A stretch of 64,000 nt of DNA from Pseudochryseolinea flava (GCF_003286915.1 NZ_QMFY01000005.1:310001-374000); one strand, 5' to 3'; counted from the first letter of the stretch, positions 1 to 8,983 are shown. The notes: generated by a model not told the origin, from the letters alone. Numbers and translations: made by a program.

Positions 1-593
1 TGCAGACTATCGGAGGTCATAGTGTTATCTGGGTTCGTCACCTTCACATCGCGTTTGAAGGAAGCCATGTTGGTGCTTACGTTGTAATATCCTTTTCGGC
101 TGGTCAATACGTTCACGCTGTCTACAAGCCGTCCGTTATTGCGGTAGTAAGCCATGTTTCGCGTGCGATCGAAATCGAGGTTGTCGGTGTACAAGGTTGC
201 TGTTCCGAGTTTGGTGAACACCACATTGTTACGGAGTTGTGCTACTTTGCTGTTACCGTCGTACTCCAGTTTGCCACCGGTGATCGTCACCGAGTCGCCT
301 TCTGTAATGCGCACTTTACCAAACGCTTCGACGTAATTTTTTGCCTTGAAGAAGTATGCAGAGTCGCAGTAAATTGTGGTCTTATTTTGGACGAGCACAA
401 CATTCCCGATAAGCTTACCAAATTTCTCACCTTCAGGGGTTTTACCACCCTTAAGCTTGTCGGCATGTTTAATGTCGAGCTTTTTTTGAGCAACGGCAGA
501 GAAACCAAGGGCGACTAGTAACGCGGTGAAGGCGAAAACTTTTGCTAATTTGTATGGCGTGACGCGAATGATATGGATTGTCGTGATTTTCAT
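1..593 (-). CDS. OstA/LptA-like outer-membrane LPS transport protein, 5' part
   Basis: An open frame runs from an ATG at 593 off the left edge, so about 197 N-terminal residues are seen and the stop is missing. Residues 1-35 form a signal peptide ending in SAVAQ. The mature part shows repeated beta-strand units of the OstA/LptA fold, such as LIGNVVLVQNKTTIYCDSAY, followed by a run like VEAFGKVRITEGDSVTITGG. In this family the fold binds lipid A in the periplasm as part of the Lpt bridge; Bacteroidota homologues are longer than LptA. It is divergent from tilS, with 61 bp between the starts. The family call is firm; the exact Lpt role is inferred. Confidence 0.8.
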   Translation of the reverse strand, partial: MKITTIHIIRVTPYKLAKVFAFTALLVALGFSAVAQKKLDIKHADKLKGGKTPEGEKFGKLIGNVVLVQNKTTIYCDSAYFFKAKNYVEAFGKVRITEGDSVTITGGKLEYDGNSKVAQLRNNVVFTKLGTATLYTDNLDFDRTRNMAYYRNNGRLVDSVNVLTSRKGYYNVSTNMASFKRDVKVTNPDNTMTSDSL

Positions 594-654
594 GATAATG
601 CAGCCGCAAGCTACAAAATTCGAACTTGCTCGATTGAATTTCTAATTTTAATCC

Positions 655-1977
655 GTGCTTAAGCAATTTCTAAACCATCTTTCCAACTTCCAGATCAGTG
701 AGTCTGGAAAGACTTTACTGGCGGTAAGTGGCGGTATGGACTCGATGACGATGCTACATTTGTACACGGCCGCTTCTCTTCCTATCGGTGTAGCCCATTG
801 CAACTTTAAACTCCGTGGCCACGAGGCGGATGCCGACGCGATGTTGGTGAAAACCACCTGCGAGCAACTAAACATTCCCTTCCATATCCGCGAATTTGAT
901 ACCCAAAATTATGCCTGGGAAAATGGACTGTCTATACAGATGGCGGCGCGTGAACTTCGTTATGCGTGGTTCGATCAGTTGATGGACGACTTTCATTATC
1001 ATCAAGTAGCGACGGCACATCATCTCAACGATACAATCGAAACGGTGATCATGAATTGGATTCATGGCGGGTCTCTCGAATCTTTCGCCGGTATTCCCGT
1101 AAAACAAAATCGAATCGTAAGACCCATGCTGTTCGCTACGCGTGCAGAGATAGAATCTTACAGTGAAGCGCATAAGATCGTGTGGCGTGAAGATCAAAGT
1201 AATCTCTCGGATGACTACACCAGAAATTTTCTCAGGCATCAGGTACTACCCAAACTCAAGGAGGTCAACCCATCGCTTGAGCAAACGATTCGTCGCGGGC
1301 TGCATAAAATAGCGGGTGAAACAGAATTGTTGTCCATGGGACTTTCGCAATGGCAATCGCGATACCTCGTGCGCAAGGAAGAGCGCGTGGTGATCGATAA
1401 GCATGGATTTGAGCAACTCCATCATCCGGATGCGATTCTTTGGAAATGTATTCGCCCCTTAGGATTTAACTTGGATATGTGCACAGAAATTATGCAAGCC
1501 ATGAAAGGGCAATCGGGCAAGATTTTTTTTACCGGTAGTCATCAGTTGGTGATCGATCGCGATGCGTTGATTGTGACCCCGCGGCCATTGAATTGGGAAC
1601 CTGTTGAAGTAGCGGCAGGGCAATCGAAGGTGACGATTGGAAAGTTATCCATGGAGGTAAGCGTGCCAGGATCAGCGTCGACCACAAAAACACCCCATGA
1701 GGTGACGATGGACGCCAGTGAAGTAACCTTTCCGATGACATGGCGGAAATGGAAGGCAGGAGATTTTTTCTATCCGTTAGGAATGGAACATCGAAAGAAG
1801 ATCAGTGATTTTTTGATAGACATGAAAGTGTCGCGCGCCGATAAAGATAATGTTACCGTATTGGAGTGCGATGGCAAAATAGCATGGGTTGTTGGCTACC
1901 GATTAGATAATCGATTCAAGGTTAAAGCAGAAACAAGCGAGGTCATTTCCTTTTCCGTTCATCCACATTTTAGCTAA
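655..1977 (+). CDS. tilS: tRNA(Ile)-lysidine synthase TilS
   Basis: This 440-residue protein ligates lysine to C34 of the CAU-anticodon tRNA-Ile, changing its decoding from AUG to AUA. The PP-loop ATP pyrophosphatase motif SGGMDS is at residues 25-30 and is followed by a conserved VAHCNFKLRG block. The C-terminal half carries the substrate-binding TilS domain, with a segment near the end reading WKAGDFFYPLGM. Length matches full-length TilS. The start is a GTG at 655; no ATG lies close upstream in frame. It is divergent from the OstA-like gene and followed by mdh after 138 bp. Essential in most bacteria. Confidence 0.95.
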   Translation: MLKQFLNHLSNFQISESGKTLLAVSGGMDSMTMLHLYTAASLPIGVAHCNFKLRGHEADADAMLVKTTCEQLNIPFHIREFDTQNYAWENGLSIQMAARELRYAWFDQLMDDFHYHQVATAHHLNDTIETVIMNWIHGGSLESFAGIPVKQNRIVRPMLFATRAEIESYSEAHKIVWREDQSNLSDDYTRNFLRHQVLPKLKEVNPSLEQTIRRGLHKIAGETELLSMGLSQWQSRYLVRKEERVVIDKHGFEQLHHPDAILWKCIRPLGFNLDMCTEIMQAMKGQSGKIFFTGSHQLVIDRDALIVTPRPLNWEPVEVAAGQSKVTIGKLSMEVSVPGSASTTKTPHEVTMDASEVTFPMTWRKWKAGDFFYPLGMEHRKKISDFLIDMKVSRADKDNVTVLECDGKIAWVVGYRLDNRFKVKAETSEVISFSVHPHFS

Positions 1978-2115
1978 ACTCCTTTTTCTTTAGTGGGATT
2001 GTTATAACTTGGCAAACGTTCTGTAATCGTTTTAACGATGAACGATCGCGTTCTTTTTAGGAGTTTGTAATTTTTGTGAATTGAGTCAACTGCTTTTACT
2101 AAAATCCATATCCTT

Positions 2116-3045
2116 ATGAAAATAACTGTTGTTGGCGCCGGTAATGTGGGCGCTACTTGTGCTGATGTACTTGCCTATCGTGAAGTCGGTAATGAGATTG
2201 TTCTCATCGACATCAAAGAAGGTTTAGCCGAAGGTAAATCACTTGATATTTGGCAGAAAGCGCCGATCGATCTATACGATACACGTACGATCGGGGCCAC
2301 AAACGATTATGCAAAAACAGCAGGATCGAATGTGGTGGTGATAACCTCGGGGCTTCCACGCAAGCCGGGCATGAGTCGCGATGATTTGATCGGAACCAAC
2401 GCCGGTATCGTGAAGTCAGTAACCGAGAATATTGTTAAACATTCTCCCGATGCAATTATCATCGTTGTTTCGAATCCCCTGGATGTAATGACTTACCAAG
2501 CGCACATTACCTCTAAATTTCCAAGAACGCGCATCATGGGTATGGCTGGTATTCTGGATACCGCACGCTATCGCGCCTTCCTTGCCGAAGCGTTAAATGT
2601 ATCCCCGAAAGATATTCAAGCGATGCTCCTTGGCGGACATGGCGATACGATGGTACCACTGCCTCGTTATACAACGGTGGCGGGTATTCCGGTAACCGAA
2701 CTCATCGACAAAGACAAACTCAATGCAATTCTAGAACGTACGAAAGTCGGCGGTGGTGAACTCGTAAAACTCATGGGCACATCGGCTTGGTACGCGCCGG
2801 GTTCTGCTGCCGCACAAATGGTAGAAGCGATCGTGAAAGATCAACGTCGCGTGTTCCCAGTATGTATTAAACTCGAAGGAGAATACGGCATCAAAGATTG
2901 CTACTTAGGCGTGCCGGTAATCCTTGGTAAAAATGGTGTCGAAAGAATTATCGAACTCGATCTCAACGCCGAAGAAAAAGCACTCATGGAATCAAGTCGT
3001 AAGGCTGTTCGGGAAGTGATGGATGTGTTGGAGAAGCTGGGGTAG
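2116..3045 (+). CDS. mdh: malate dehydrogenase (NAD-dependent, LDH-like)
   Basis: 309 residues, a TCA-cycle enzyme interconverting malate and oxaloacetate in the cytoplasm. The Rossmann motif GAGNVG is at residues 7-12, and Asp32 at the end of the second strand favours NAD. Substrate arginines are Arg82 and Arg88 (PRKPGMSR) and Arg151, and the catalytic His175 sits in GGHGDTM. An arginine, not a glutamine, in the substrate loop supports malate over lactate. The gene stands alone. Its stop codon is followed at once by a TATCNGT tandem array, and a hairpin terminator lies about 170 bp further on. Confidence 0.96.
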   Translation: MKITVVGAGNVGATCADVLAYREVGNEIVLIDIKEGLAEGKSLDIWQKAPIDLYDTRTIGATNDYAKTAGSNVVVITSGLPRKPGMSRDDLIGTNAGIVKSVTENIVKHSPDAIIIVVSNPLDVMTYQAHITSKFPRTRIMGMAGILDTARYRAFLAEALNVSPKDIQAMLLGGHGDTMVPLPRYTTVAGIPVTELIDKDKLNAILERTKVGGGELVKLMGTSAWYAPGSAAAQMVEAIVKDQRRVFPVCIKLEGEYGIKDCYLGVPVILGKNGVERIIELDLNAEEKALMESSRKAVREVMDVLEKLG

Positions 3046-3050
3046 TTAGG

Positions 3051-3080
3051 TATCGGTTATCGGTTATCAGTTATCGGTAT
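3051..3080 (+). repeat. heptamer array (TATCNGT)n after mdh
   Basis: Four imperfect copies of TATCGGT/TATCAGT start five bases after the mdh stop codon. The same unit recurs after the YfhO gene, after rimK and upstream of ssrA. Confidence 0.75.
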
Positions 3081-3186
3081 ATTGGTGTCTCCGGTTGCCA
3101 GTTTCCGGTGTCCGGTTTGCTAGTTGAGGTTGTTTTATCGTGTCCTTCTTCTTGAACACTCGAACACTTTGACAACAGCGCTCCAA

Positions 3187-3213
3187 ACGTCAACACGTCA
3201 ACATATCAGCACA
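3187..3213 (+). repeat. octamer array (CGTCAACA)n
   Basis: Copies of CGTCAACA followed by decayed units in the mdh-YfhO gap. The same unit recurs on both sides of the inverted-repeat element near 15.9 kb. Confidence 0.6.
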
Positions 3214-3250
3214 TTAAAAAAGAGGTTTGCGAGAGCGGCCTCTTTTTTTT
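3214..3250 (+). terminator. intrinsic terminator downstream of mdh
   Basis: AAAAAAGAGG and CCTCTTTTTT form a stem around a 13-nt loop and end in a run of eight T. It lies in the gap after mdh and argues against a gene in 3124-3339. Confidence 0.65.
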
Positions 3251-3365
3251 CTATCGTGAGTTTAATTTATAGCAACGCAGAAACCGTTGAAGGGCAGAGG
3301 CTCGCGAAAAAAAAGTTTCACAGACAGCAAAATTTTTGACAATCATTGACCAAGCTCCTCCAATG

Positions 3366-3394
3366 AAAAAAGCTCCATCCTACGACAGAGCTTT
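3366..3394 (-). terminator. minus-strand terminator after the YfhO gene
   Basis: Read on the minus strand, AAAGCTC and GAGCTTT form a stem with a 12-nt loop followed by T residues. It lies about 140 bp past the YfhO stop codon and faces the mdh terminator. Confidence 0.5.
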
Positions 3395-3498
3395 AGTAAA
3401 TATTTGAGTTTATAATCTCGCAGCTAGAAACTTCGCGTCACCTGAAACGGGTAACCAGCAACTGGCAACCAATACCTGTATAACGGACCACAGACAAC

Positions 3499-3533
3499 CC
3501 GATAACAGATAACTGATAACCGACAACTAACTA
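3499..3533 (-). repeat. heptamer array (TATCNGT)n at the YfhO stop codon
   Basis: On the minus strand the array starts at the TAG stop of the YfhO gene and carries TATCAGT, TATCTGT and TATCGGG. It is the same layout as the arrays after mdh and rimK. Confidence 0.7.
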
Positions 3534-5960
3534 ATCCTCTTTCCTAAACGAATACCCAATCGCGCCAAGAAGCAACAACAACACAGCCCACGATGAAGCC
3601 ATTGTAATTTTGTTGCCGACGTAGTATGAGTCTGGTTTGAATGAGAATTCGATCACGTGTTTGCCAGCGGGAATTTCAAGTGCACGGAGTACATAGTTGG
3701 CTCTTACGATCGGCACTTCTTTTCCGTCGATCGTAGCAATCCATCCTTCGGGATAATAAATCTCAGAGAATACAGCGAGGCCATTTCCTTTTGACTCACT
3801 TTCGTACTTCATGTAGTTTGGTTTATGCGTTACCACATTGATGACGTCGGCACTGTCGGCGGTAAAGTTTTGGATGGTGAACTTGGAAACGTCGATCACC
3901 GCGGTTGACTTCGAATTTATCTGACATACTTTTTGAAGTTCATCCGTTGGACTGTTTGCTGGGATCACGCCCATTACAAACCAAGCCGCACCATTCGCCG
4001 CGTTGTTTAATAATGCGCGGTCACCATCTTTCAGGTACTTTACATTGAGCATGTTCATCACCGCGTATTTTGCAAAGTTGAGTTTGCCACGTTGAGCATC
4101 GGAGAATAAAGATTGGATTTCTCGCACCATGCAAGAATCGAATAGATCTTGATAGCGACGGATTTTCGCCCCATGGTATCCACCGATAGAATGATGATGG
4201 TAAGATGTCATCGCATCGTTCATCGGATTGCCAACATTAAATACGCGGTAGTATGATGTATCTTGAAGAATAAGTTTATCACCTTGTGTTTGCGCAAATA
4301 CACTTTGGGTTTCAGGATGAAAATTGTTTTCAGTGAGGGAGCGTTTGTTCACGACGGCGAGGTCGATCAGTATCGCGAGAATGATCACTGCATAAAGCGC
4401 AACCGGCGCAACAAGCTTACGCAGATCGATGAAAATTACGATAAACACAATTGTGATGAAGATCAATGATCGGAATGCATCACCAATCATGAGTGACTGG
4501 CGGTCAGAACGCAATGCCTGTTGGAACCACGCTGGAAGATCTGTCTCAGCATCGGTGATAAAGCTGAACAACCCAGAACAGAGAATGATGAGGAGGCATA
4601 GTCCGCCAGTGGCAGCGAAGGCAATGAGTATCTTTTTGCGAGTCGTTTTATCAATGCCTGTCGTCAGTAATTTTTCTAATCCGATCATGCCCAATAAAGG
4701 CAGTGTGAAAAGAAATATTACAATAGCAAAACTTGGGCTTCTGAATTTGCTGTAACCCGGAAGATGTTCGAAGAGAAAGTAGTTGAACGACTCGAAGTTG
4801 CTTCCCCAGCTCAGCATGATCGAGAACAATCCGACTGGAACTAACCACCAGATGTATTTTCTTTCGGCGAATAATATTCCCAACGCGAACAAGAAGAACA
4901 TGATCGCGCCGGCGTAATAATCCATCGTAAGACTTTGTGGTCCCCAATAAGAAAAACTTCTTCGTGCAAGTTGATTTGCAGTTTCCTGATCTTTTACCTG
5001 GCCACTCGTGAGCGCTTTGAATACATCTGAGGATTGATCTTCAACAAGAAACTGAATTTTACTTCCGCCATAAAAATCGGGGATCATCAGCGACATCGGT
5101 TCAAGAATGCCATTGCTGTGATCAAAAGCGTAAGTCTTGTTAAGACCGCTGCCCGCAACTTCTACTTTAGCGCCAACGAGTTCTGATTTTCCACGGATAG
5201 AGTAAGGTGTATATTCTGAAATCGCCCAGAGTGGTCCAACAAAAGTGCAAACACCCAACACGGCTGCGGGCACAACGACTGCTACATTTTTGAAAAACTC
5301 GGAGATCTGCTTAGCACGCAATGAATAGATGAATTGTACCAGCATGTATACACCCACGATGATGAGTAGATAGTACGTAATCTGCAAGTGATTTTCAATC
5401 AACTGCAACGCCATGGCTGCTGCTGTGACTCCTGCACCGAGTATTCTTCTATTGGTGAACACCAGGTGAAGTCCCGCAACGACCAGTGGCATAAAGGCAA
5501 TCGCGCCAATTCTTCCACTATGACCGGCACTGAGTCCGATGATCATGTAGGTGGATAGTCCGAAAGCGATAGCACCGGCAATCGACAAGTATGGTCGAAC
5601 GCCAAAGGCAAGTAGGAGGATATAATAACAAACAAAAGCAAAGTAGATATTCGCGATAGGGTGCGGCAACCCGAGCGATAAAACCTTCTTAATGTATGTG
5701 ACGGGTTTGTAGCTCCATTGTACGTTAATAAGATAGGCTGGCATACCACTGAACATATCTGCCCAGAGGCCTTCTTCACCAGTTTGTTCGCGATAGTCGC
5801 GCAAGGCTTTCGATGATCCTTCCCATTGCTGGATATCGCCTTGCTGAAGTTTTTGGTTGTCGAAGAATACGGGTTTGAAAAAGAAGACTGTTACCACCAC
5901 GAAGGCAGCGACAGCAATAATGTGCGGTAAAACCTGTTCGGTAAAATTGATTTTTTTCAT
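3531..5960 (-). CDS. YfhO-family polytopic membrane protein
   Basis: An 809-residue inner-membrane protein of the YfhO family (PF09586). An N-terminal hydrophobic helix is followed by a periplasmic loop (GDIQQWEGSSKALRDY) and about a dozen membrane segments. A large soluble stretch lies at about residues 570-780, and a last helix precedes RKED at the C terminus. YfhO relatives have a GT-C glycosyltransferase-like layout, and the Bacillus protein takes part in lipoteichoic acid glycosylation. The substrate here is unknown. It stands alone, with a heptamer array immediately after its stop and a GCTTTCT-type array about 35 bp upstream of its start. Confidence 0.88.
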   Translation of the reverse strand: MKKINFTEQVLPHIIAVAAFVVVTVFFFKPVFFDNQKLQQGDIQQWEGSSKALRDYREQTGEEGLWADMFSGMPAYLINVQWSYKPVTYIKKVLSLGLPHPIANIYFAFVCYYILLLAFGVRPYLSIAGAIAFGLSTYMIIGLSAGHSGRIGAIAFMPLVVAGLHLVFTNRRILGAGVTAAAMALQLIENHLQITYYLLIIVGVYMLVQFIYSLRAKQISEFFKNVAVVVPAAVLGVCTFVGPLWAISEYTPYSIRGKSELVGAKVEVAGSGLNKTYAFDHSNGILEPMSLMIPDFYGGSKIQFLVEDQSSDVFKALTSGQVKDQETANQLARRSFSYWGPQSLTMDYYAGAIMFFLFALGILFAERKYIWWLVPVGLFSIMLSWGSNFESFNYFLFEHLPGYSKFRSPSFAIVIFLFTLPLLGMIGLEKLLTTGIDKTTRKKILIAFAATGGLCLLIILCSGLFSFITDAETDLPAWFQQALRSDRQSLMIGDAFRSLIFITIVFIVIFIDLRKLVAPVALYAVIILAILIDLAVVNKRSLTENNFHPETQSVFAQTQGDKLILQDTSYYRVFNVGNPMNDAMTSYHHHSIGGYHGAKIRRYQDLFDSCMVREIQSLFSDAQRGKLNFAKYAVMNMLNVKYLKDGDRALLNNAANGAAWFVMGVIPANSPTDELQKVCQINSKSTAVIDVSKFTIQNFTADSADVINVVTHKPNYMKYESESKGNGLAVFSEIYYPEGWIATIDGKEVPIVRANYVLRALEIPAGKHVIEFSFKPDSYYVGNKITMASSWAVLLLLLGAIGYSFRKED

Positions 5961-6408
5961 GGTCCTGATTTCGGAGGTGCAAAATAGAATTTAAAAGCTA
6001 AAAGCAGAAAGCGGAAAGCAGAAAGTGGACGGGGGAGGGCCTGTACAACGATAAGCTCTAAAGTCTTTCGGTGATGATGGCAAGCCACGAGTAGCTTTTA
6101 CCGCAAAGGCGCGAAGTATGGCAGCGTCAGGATTTGAAAGACCAATAACGCGACTCATATTTACCTGCTAAAGACCAGTGGCTAGAAGCCATTCGCCATT
6201 TTCAGCTTTTCTCACCGGCTCGTGACTCGGGAATCATGGTTGCTACCCTTTGCAAGCACCGCATCCATGTAACGGACTGTAAATCTGCTTTGTAGTATAG
6301 CCGACCGTAGCTTCTTCGGAGCGTCATGAGATGATCTTTATAGGGAATTTATGGTTAACCGAGAGCAACCTATCTCTCGCAGCTCGAAGCTCGTAACGCG
6401 TAGCTACT
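5961..6408. other. 448-bp intergenic region with a short tandem repeat
   Basis: No convincing gene. Positions 5996-6028 hold degenerate AAAGCNG units, which read as GCTTTCT repeats toward the YfhO gene on the minus strand. The remainder has scattered short inverted repeats and no clear signal. Confidence 0.5.
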
Positions 6409-7401
6409 CTACCCTCCAATGGTCGACATCGACTCGTGTGCTGGGCGGTGATTTTTTCGATTTGATTCCGCTTCAAATCCATCGGCAGGACGTTGGTTGA
6501 ATGCTCGGGAAAGTGCAGAGCGAAGTTCGTCGTCGGTACAGCCGTCGCGCATCATTTTTCGAATGTCGAGTACGCCGTCGTCGTAAAGGCAAGTTTTTAA
6601 AGTGCCTTGCGCTGTTACGCGAATGCGGTTACAGGTTCCGCAAAAAGTTCTGCTGAAGGCGGCAATTATACCGACAGTTCCTTTATGTCCAGGCACCGCG
6701 TAGTTGTAAGACGTTGAGTGAGCAGCATCTTTCAACTTATCTAACGTTGGATAGTGCCACTGAATGTACTCGAGAATTTTCTTGTGTGTCCAAGTTAAGA
6801 CGGGGTAGTGCGTGCCCTCACCATTGAAGGGCATCTCTTCGATAAAGCGAACATCAACCGGATGGTTTTTGGTGAGTTCAACCAGTGGAATGATGTCTTC
6901 AATATTTTTTCCTTCCATCACCACGGTATTGATTTTCGTTGGAATACCATGGGCGATAAGTTGGTGATAGGTGTTCATTACGGCATCAAATTCATCGCGC
7001 CGGGTAATGGTATGGAATCGACCTTTGTCGAGTGTATCCAAACTTAAATTCACGGAAGCGATGCCCATCTTTTTCATGGCAGGAATATGCGGTGCCGTGA
7101 GTACGCCATTGGTGGTGAGATGAACGTCTTTGATGCCTGGGGTTTCAACGATGCGGCTCATGAGTTCCATGAGGTCGTTACGGACGAAAGGTTCTCCGCC
7201 AGTAAGCCTAACCTTAGATACGCCCATCGACGCAAGCAGCTTGATTAACCGCTCGATTTCTTCGTAGGTGAGTAGCGCTTGTTTCGGGAGATACTTGATT
7301 CCTTCTTCTGGCATGCAATAAAAGCAGCGGAGGTTACACCGGTCGGTTACAGCAAGCCTTACGTAGGTAATAGGACGGTTATGGTTGTCGTAAAGAATCA
7401 A
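6409..7401 (-). CDS. moaA: GTP 3',8-cyclase MoaA
   Basis: A radical-SAM enzyme that makes 3',8-cyclo-GTP, the first step of molybdenum cofactor synthesis. The SAM-cluster cysteines are Cys22, Cys26 and Cys29 (CNLRCFYC). The second [4Fe-4S] site is in CGTCNRIRVT plus a later cysteine in LKTCLYDDG, and the protein ends in Gly-Gly as MoaA requires. I chose the TTG at 7401 (330 residues, the usual length). The longer frame back to 7569 would overlap moaD by 105 bp and has no family similarity in its first 56 residues. It is divergent from moaD with a 63-bp gap. Confidence 0.92.
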   Translation of the reverse strand: MILYDNHNRPITYVRLAVTDRCNLRCFYCMPEEGIKYLPKQALLTYEEIERLIKLLASMGVSKVRLTGGEPFVRNDLMELMSRIVETPGIKDVHLTTNGVLTAPHIPAMKKMGIASVNLSLDTLDKGRFHTITRRDEFDAVMNTYHQLIAHGIPTKINTVVMEGKNIEDIIPLVELTKNHPVDVRFIEEMPFNGEGTHYPVLTWTHKKILEYIQWHYPTLDKLKDAAHSTSYNYAVPGHKGTVGIIAAFSRTFCGTCNRIRVTAQGTLKTCLYDDGVLDIRKMMRDGCTDDELRSALSRAFNQRPADGFEAESNRKNHRPAHESMSTIGG

Positions 7402-7464
7402 GTTGAGATACTTTGCGGTTAAAGATAGGAAATACTTATTTAGCGCTTCAAATAAAAACGGCTT

Positions 7465-7704
7465 ATGAAGTACAAGGTTAAAGCCTTCGGTGTGACGAAA
7501 GATATTCTTGGTGGGAAGGAGGCTGTCGTTGAGCTCGAAGGACAAACGGTTGCAGCGCTGCGAAATCAATTATTTCAAAAGCATCCGGCGTTGCAGGGCC
7601 TTCGTTCACTTTTGATTGCGGTGAATAATACGTACGCAGAAGACAATCAAGTGATCAGCGAAAGTGACGAAATTGCTTTGATACCACCGGTAAGTGGCGG
7701 GTAA
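7465..7704 (+). CDS. moaD: MoaD, molybdopterin synthase small subunit
   Basis: A 79-residue beta-grasp sulfur carrier ending in VSGG. The C-terminal glycine is adenylated and thiocarboxylated and donates sulfur to precursor Z within the MoaD-MoaE complex. The size and ubiquitin-like fold pattern (KYKVKAFGVTKDILG at the start) match MoaD. moaE follows after 157 bp on the same strand. No moeB-type activating enzyme is seen in this window. Confidence 0.92.
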   Translation: MKYKVKAFGVTKDILGGKEAVVELEGQTVAALRNQLFQKHPALQGLRSLLIAVNNTYAEDNQVISESDEIALIPPVSGG

Positions 7705-7861
7705 ATTGAAACCTGAATTGAATTCAACTTATTGCTCAGAATAAAATTTTCTTTGCATCACAGCGAATGCTTAACCTCAGTTTTATCTTGCAATTCGCTC
7801 ACAAAGTCTTTAACTTCATAACCCCTTCGAAAAAAGATTTTTTCACCAACCCTTTCGAATC

Positions 7862-8287
7862 ATGATCAAAATCACCGAAAAGCCAATTGACGTACAGAAA
7901 GTCATCGATACAGCTTCGAGCTTGGGTGCCGGAGCTGTTAATGTTTTTATCGGTACTGTTCGCAATAATGCGAATGGAAAGAATGTAGTATGGTTGGAGT
8001 ATGAAGCCTATGAAACCATGGCGGTAAATGAGATCAGAAAAATTATTGATGATGCATCTCATCGTTGGCCGCTGTTAGGTTGGGCTGTTAGCCATCGCAT
8101 CGGTACATTAAAACCGGGCGAGGTATCCGTTGTGGTAGCCGTTGCATCGCCGCATCGCCGCGAATCATTTGAAGCTTGTCAGTATATCATCGATACATTG
8201 AAAGCAAATGCACCGATTTGGAAAAAAGAAGTTTTCGAAGATGGTGAGGAATGGGTATCCGCACGTCCTGCCATGGCCGTCAATTAA
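7862..8287 (+). CDS. moaE: MoaE, molybdopterin synthase large subunit
   Basis: 141 residues, the catalytic subunit that adds two sulfurs to cyclic pyranopterin monophosphate to form molybdopterin. The family block GAVNVFIGTVRNNANGK is near residues 22-40. HRIGTLKPGE and SPHRRESFEACQYIID follow, and the active-site segment PIWKKEVFEDGEEWV is near the end. It lies downstream of moaD and is closed by a terminator 22 bp after the stop. Confidence 0.94.
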   Translation: MIKITEKPIDVQKVIDTASSLGAGAVNVFIGTVRNNANGKNVVWLEYEAYETMAVNEIRKIIDDASHRWPLLGWAVSHRIGTLKPGEVSVVVAVASPHRRESFEACQYIIDTLKANAPIWKKEVFEDGEEWVSARPAMAVN

Positions 8288-8308
8288 TATTGGTTGACTT
8301 TAATCTCA

Positions 8309-8345
8309 GAGCCCGTAGCATGTCCGCTGTGGGCTTTTTTATTTT
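8309..8345 (+). terminator. terminator after moaE
   Basis: AGCCC and GGGCT pair around a 17-nt loop that can extend the stem, followed by TTTTTTATTTTT. It closes the moaD-moaE unit. Confidence 0.7.
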
Positions 8346-8437
8346 TAAGTCGTAAACAGGGAAAAATGCAATGAGCAAAGCCCTTTAACCAACAATGCCA
8401 ACAAACTATTTTGTTGTGTAATAACCTTTATGTGATG

Positions 8438-8554
8438 TTACGCAAAGATGACAATGACTGCAGATACGATCGCGACAGCAATGCCCAAGCTTATTACCAA
8501 AATAACCAATAGATCCCGATAAATTGGATTGATGTTCACTTTCCCAGATTTCAT
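8438..8554 (-). CDS. 38-residue single-span membrane peptide
   Basis: An ATG at 8554 opens a 38-codon frame to a TAA at 8438. The peptide starts with a short polar head, MKSGKVNINPIYRD. About 24 hydrophobic residues run to the C terminus (LLVILVISLGIAVAIVSAVI and a final VIFA). The head-plus-helix pattern is far from random composition and fits a small inner-membrane protein with N-in/C-out topology. No family is recognised. It lies alone between moaE and mobA, and no ribosome site is evident. Confidence 0.5.
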   Translation of the reverse strand: MKSGKVNINPIYRDLLVILVISLGIAVAIVSAVIVIFA

Positions 8555-8775
8555 ACGCCGACTGTGTTAAGGTGGATCGAAGATACAATGGCCGCCCGTT
8601 GAAAAGATTGGGAAAGTATAGACGCTTGTCTGCGTGTAAGATTGATGATACTTATTTTTTATTTTTTGACGCGCTTCAAATGAAAACATTCAATTCTAAG
8701 CGATTTGATTTCATTCGGTAAAGTTTTTCAAAATGTCTTGACACCGTTGTATAGAAGTGTTTATCTGAAAAATCT

Positions 8776-8904
8776 TCACTTCATCGAGAGCACTTTAATC
8801 TGTTCATGATGATAACGTTGTCGTCGATTTTTCGCACGTGGCAATTCCATCGCTTTTGCACGCATTTCATCGATGTTGGTGTTTTTGACCTCATTTTTAC
8901 GCAC
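8776..8904 (-). CDS. possible 42-residue basic peptide
   Basis: A GTG at 8904 opens a frame to TGA at 8776. The peptide is strongly charged and helical, with segments VRKNEVKNTNIDEMRAKAM and PRAKNRRQRYHHEQ. A TAG lies in frame about 40 bases upstream, so it cannot be part of a much larger gene. The composition looks coding, but there is no homology I can name and no clear start signal. It could be a real small protein, a gene remnant or chance. Confidence 0.25.
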   Translation of the reverse strand: MRKNEVKNTNIDEMRAKAMELPRAKNRRQRYHHEQIKVLSMK

Positions 8905-8983
8905 GCAAAACAAAACGTAAGGTCTAAGCTATCGCGGTATGTTTAGCGATCAATTTTGTTCTCCGCTCAAAAATTTGAACGTG

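Noticed and set aside
3124-3339. 71-codon plus-strand frame after mdh
   Set aside because: It spans tandem repeats and an intrinsic terminator, and its product has no coherent protein pattern.
7402-7569. N-terminal extension of MoaA
   Set aside because: It overlaps moaD by 105 bp and shows no MoaA similarity; a TTG at 7401 gives the normal length.
8406-8588. 60-codon minus-strand frame with several cysteines
   Set aside because: It overlaps the 38-residue membrane peptide in another frame, which has a far better composition.
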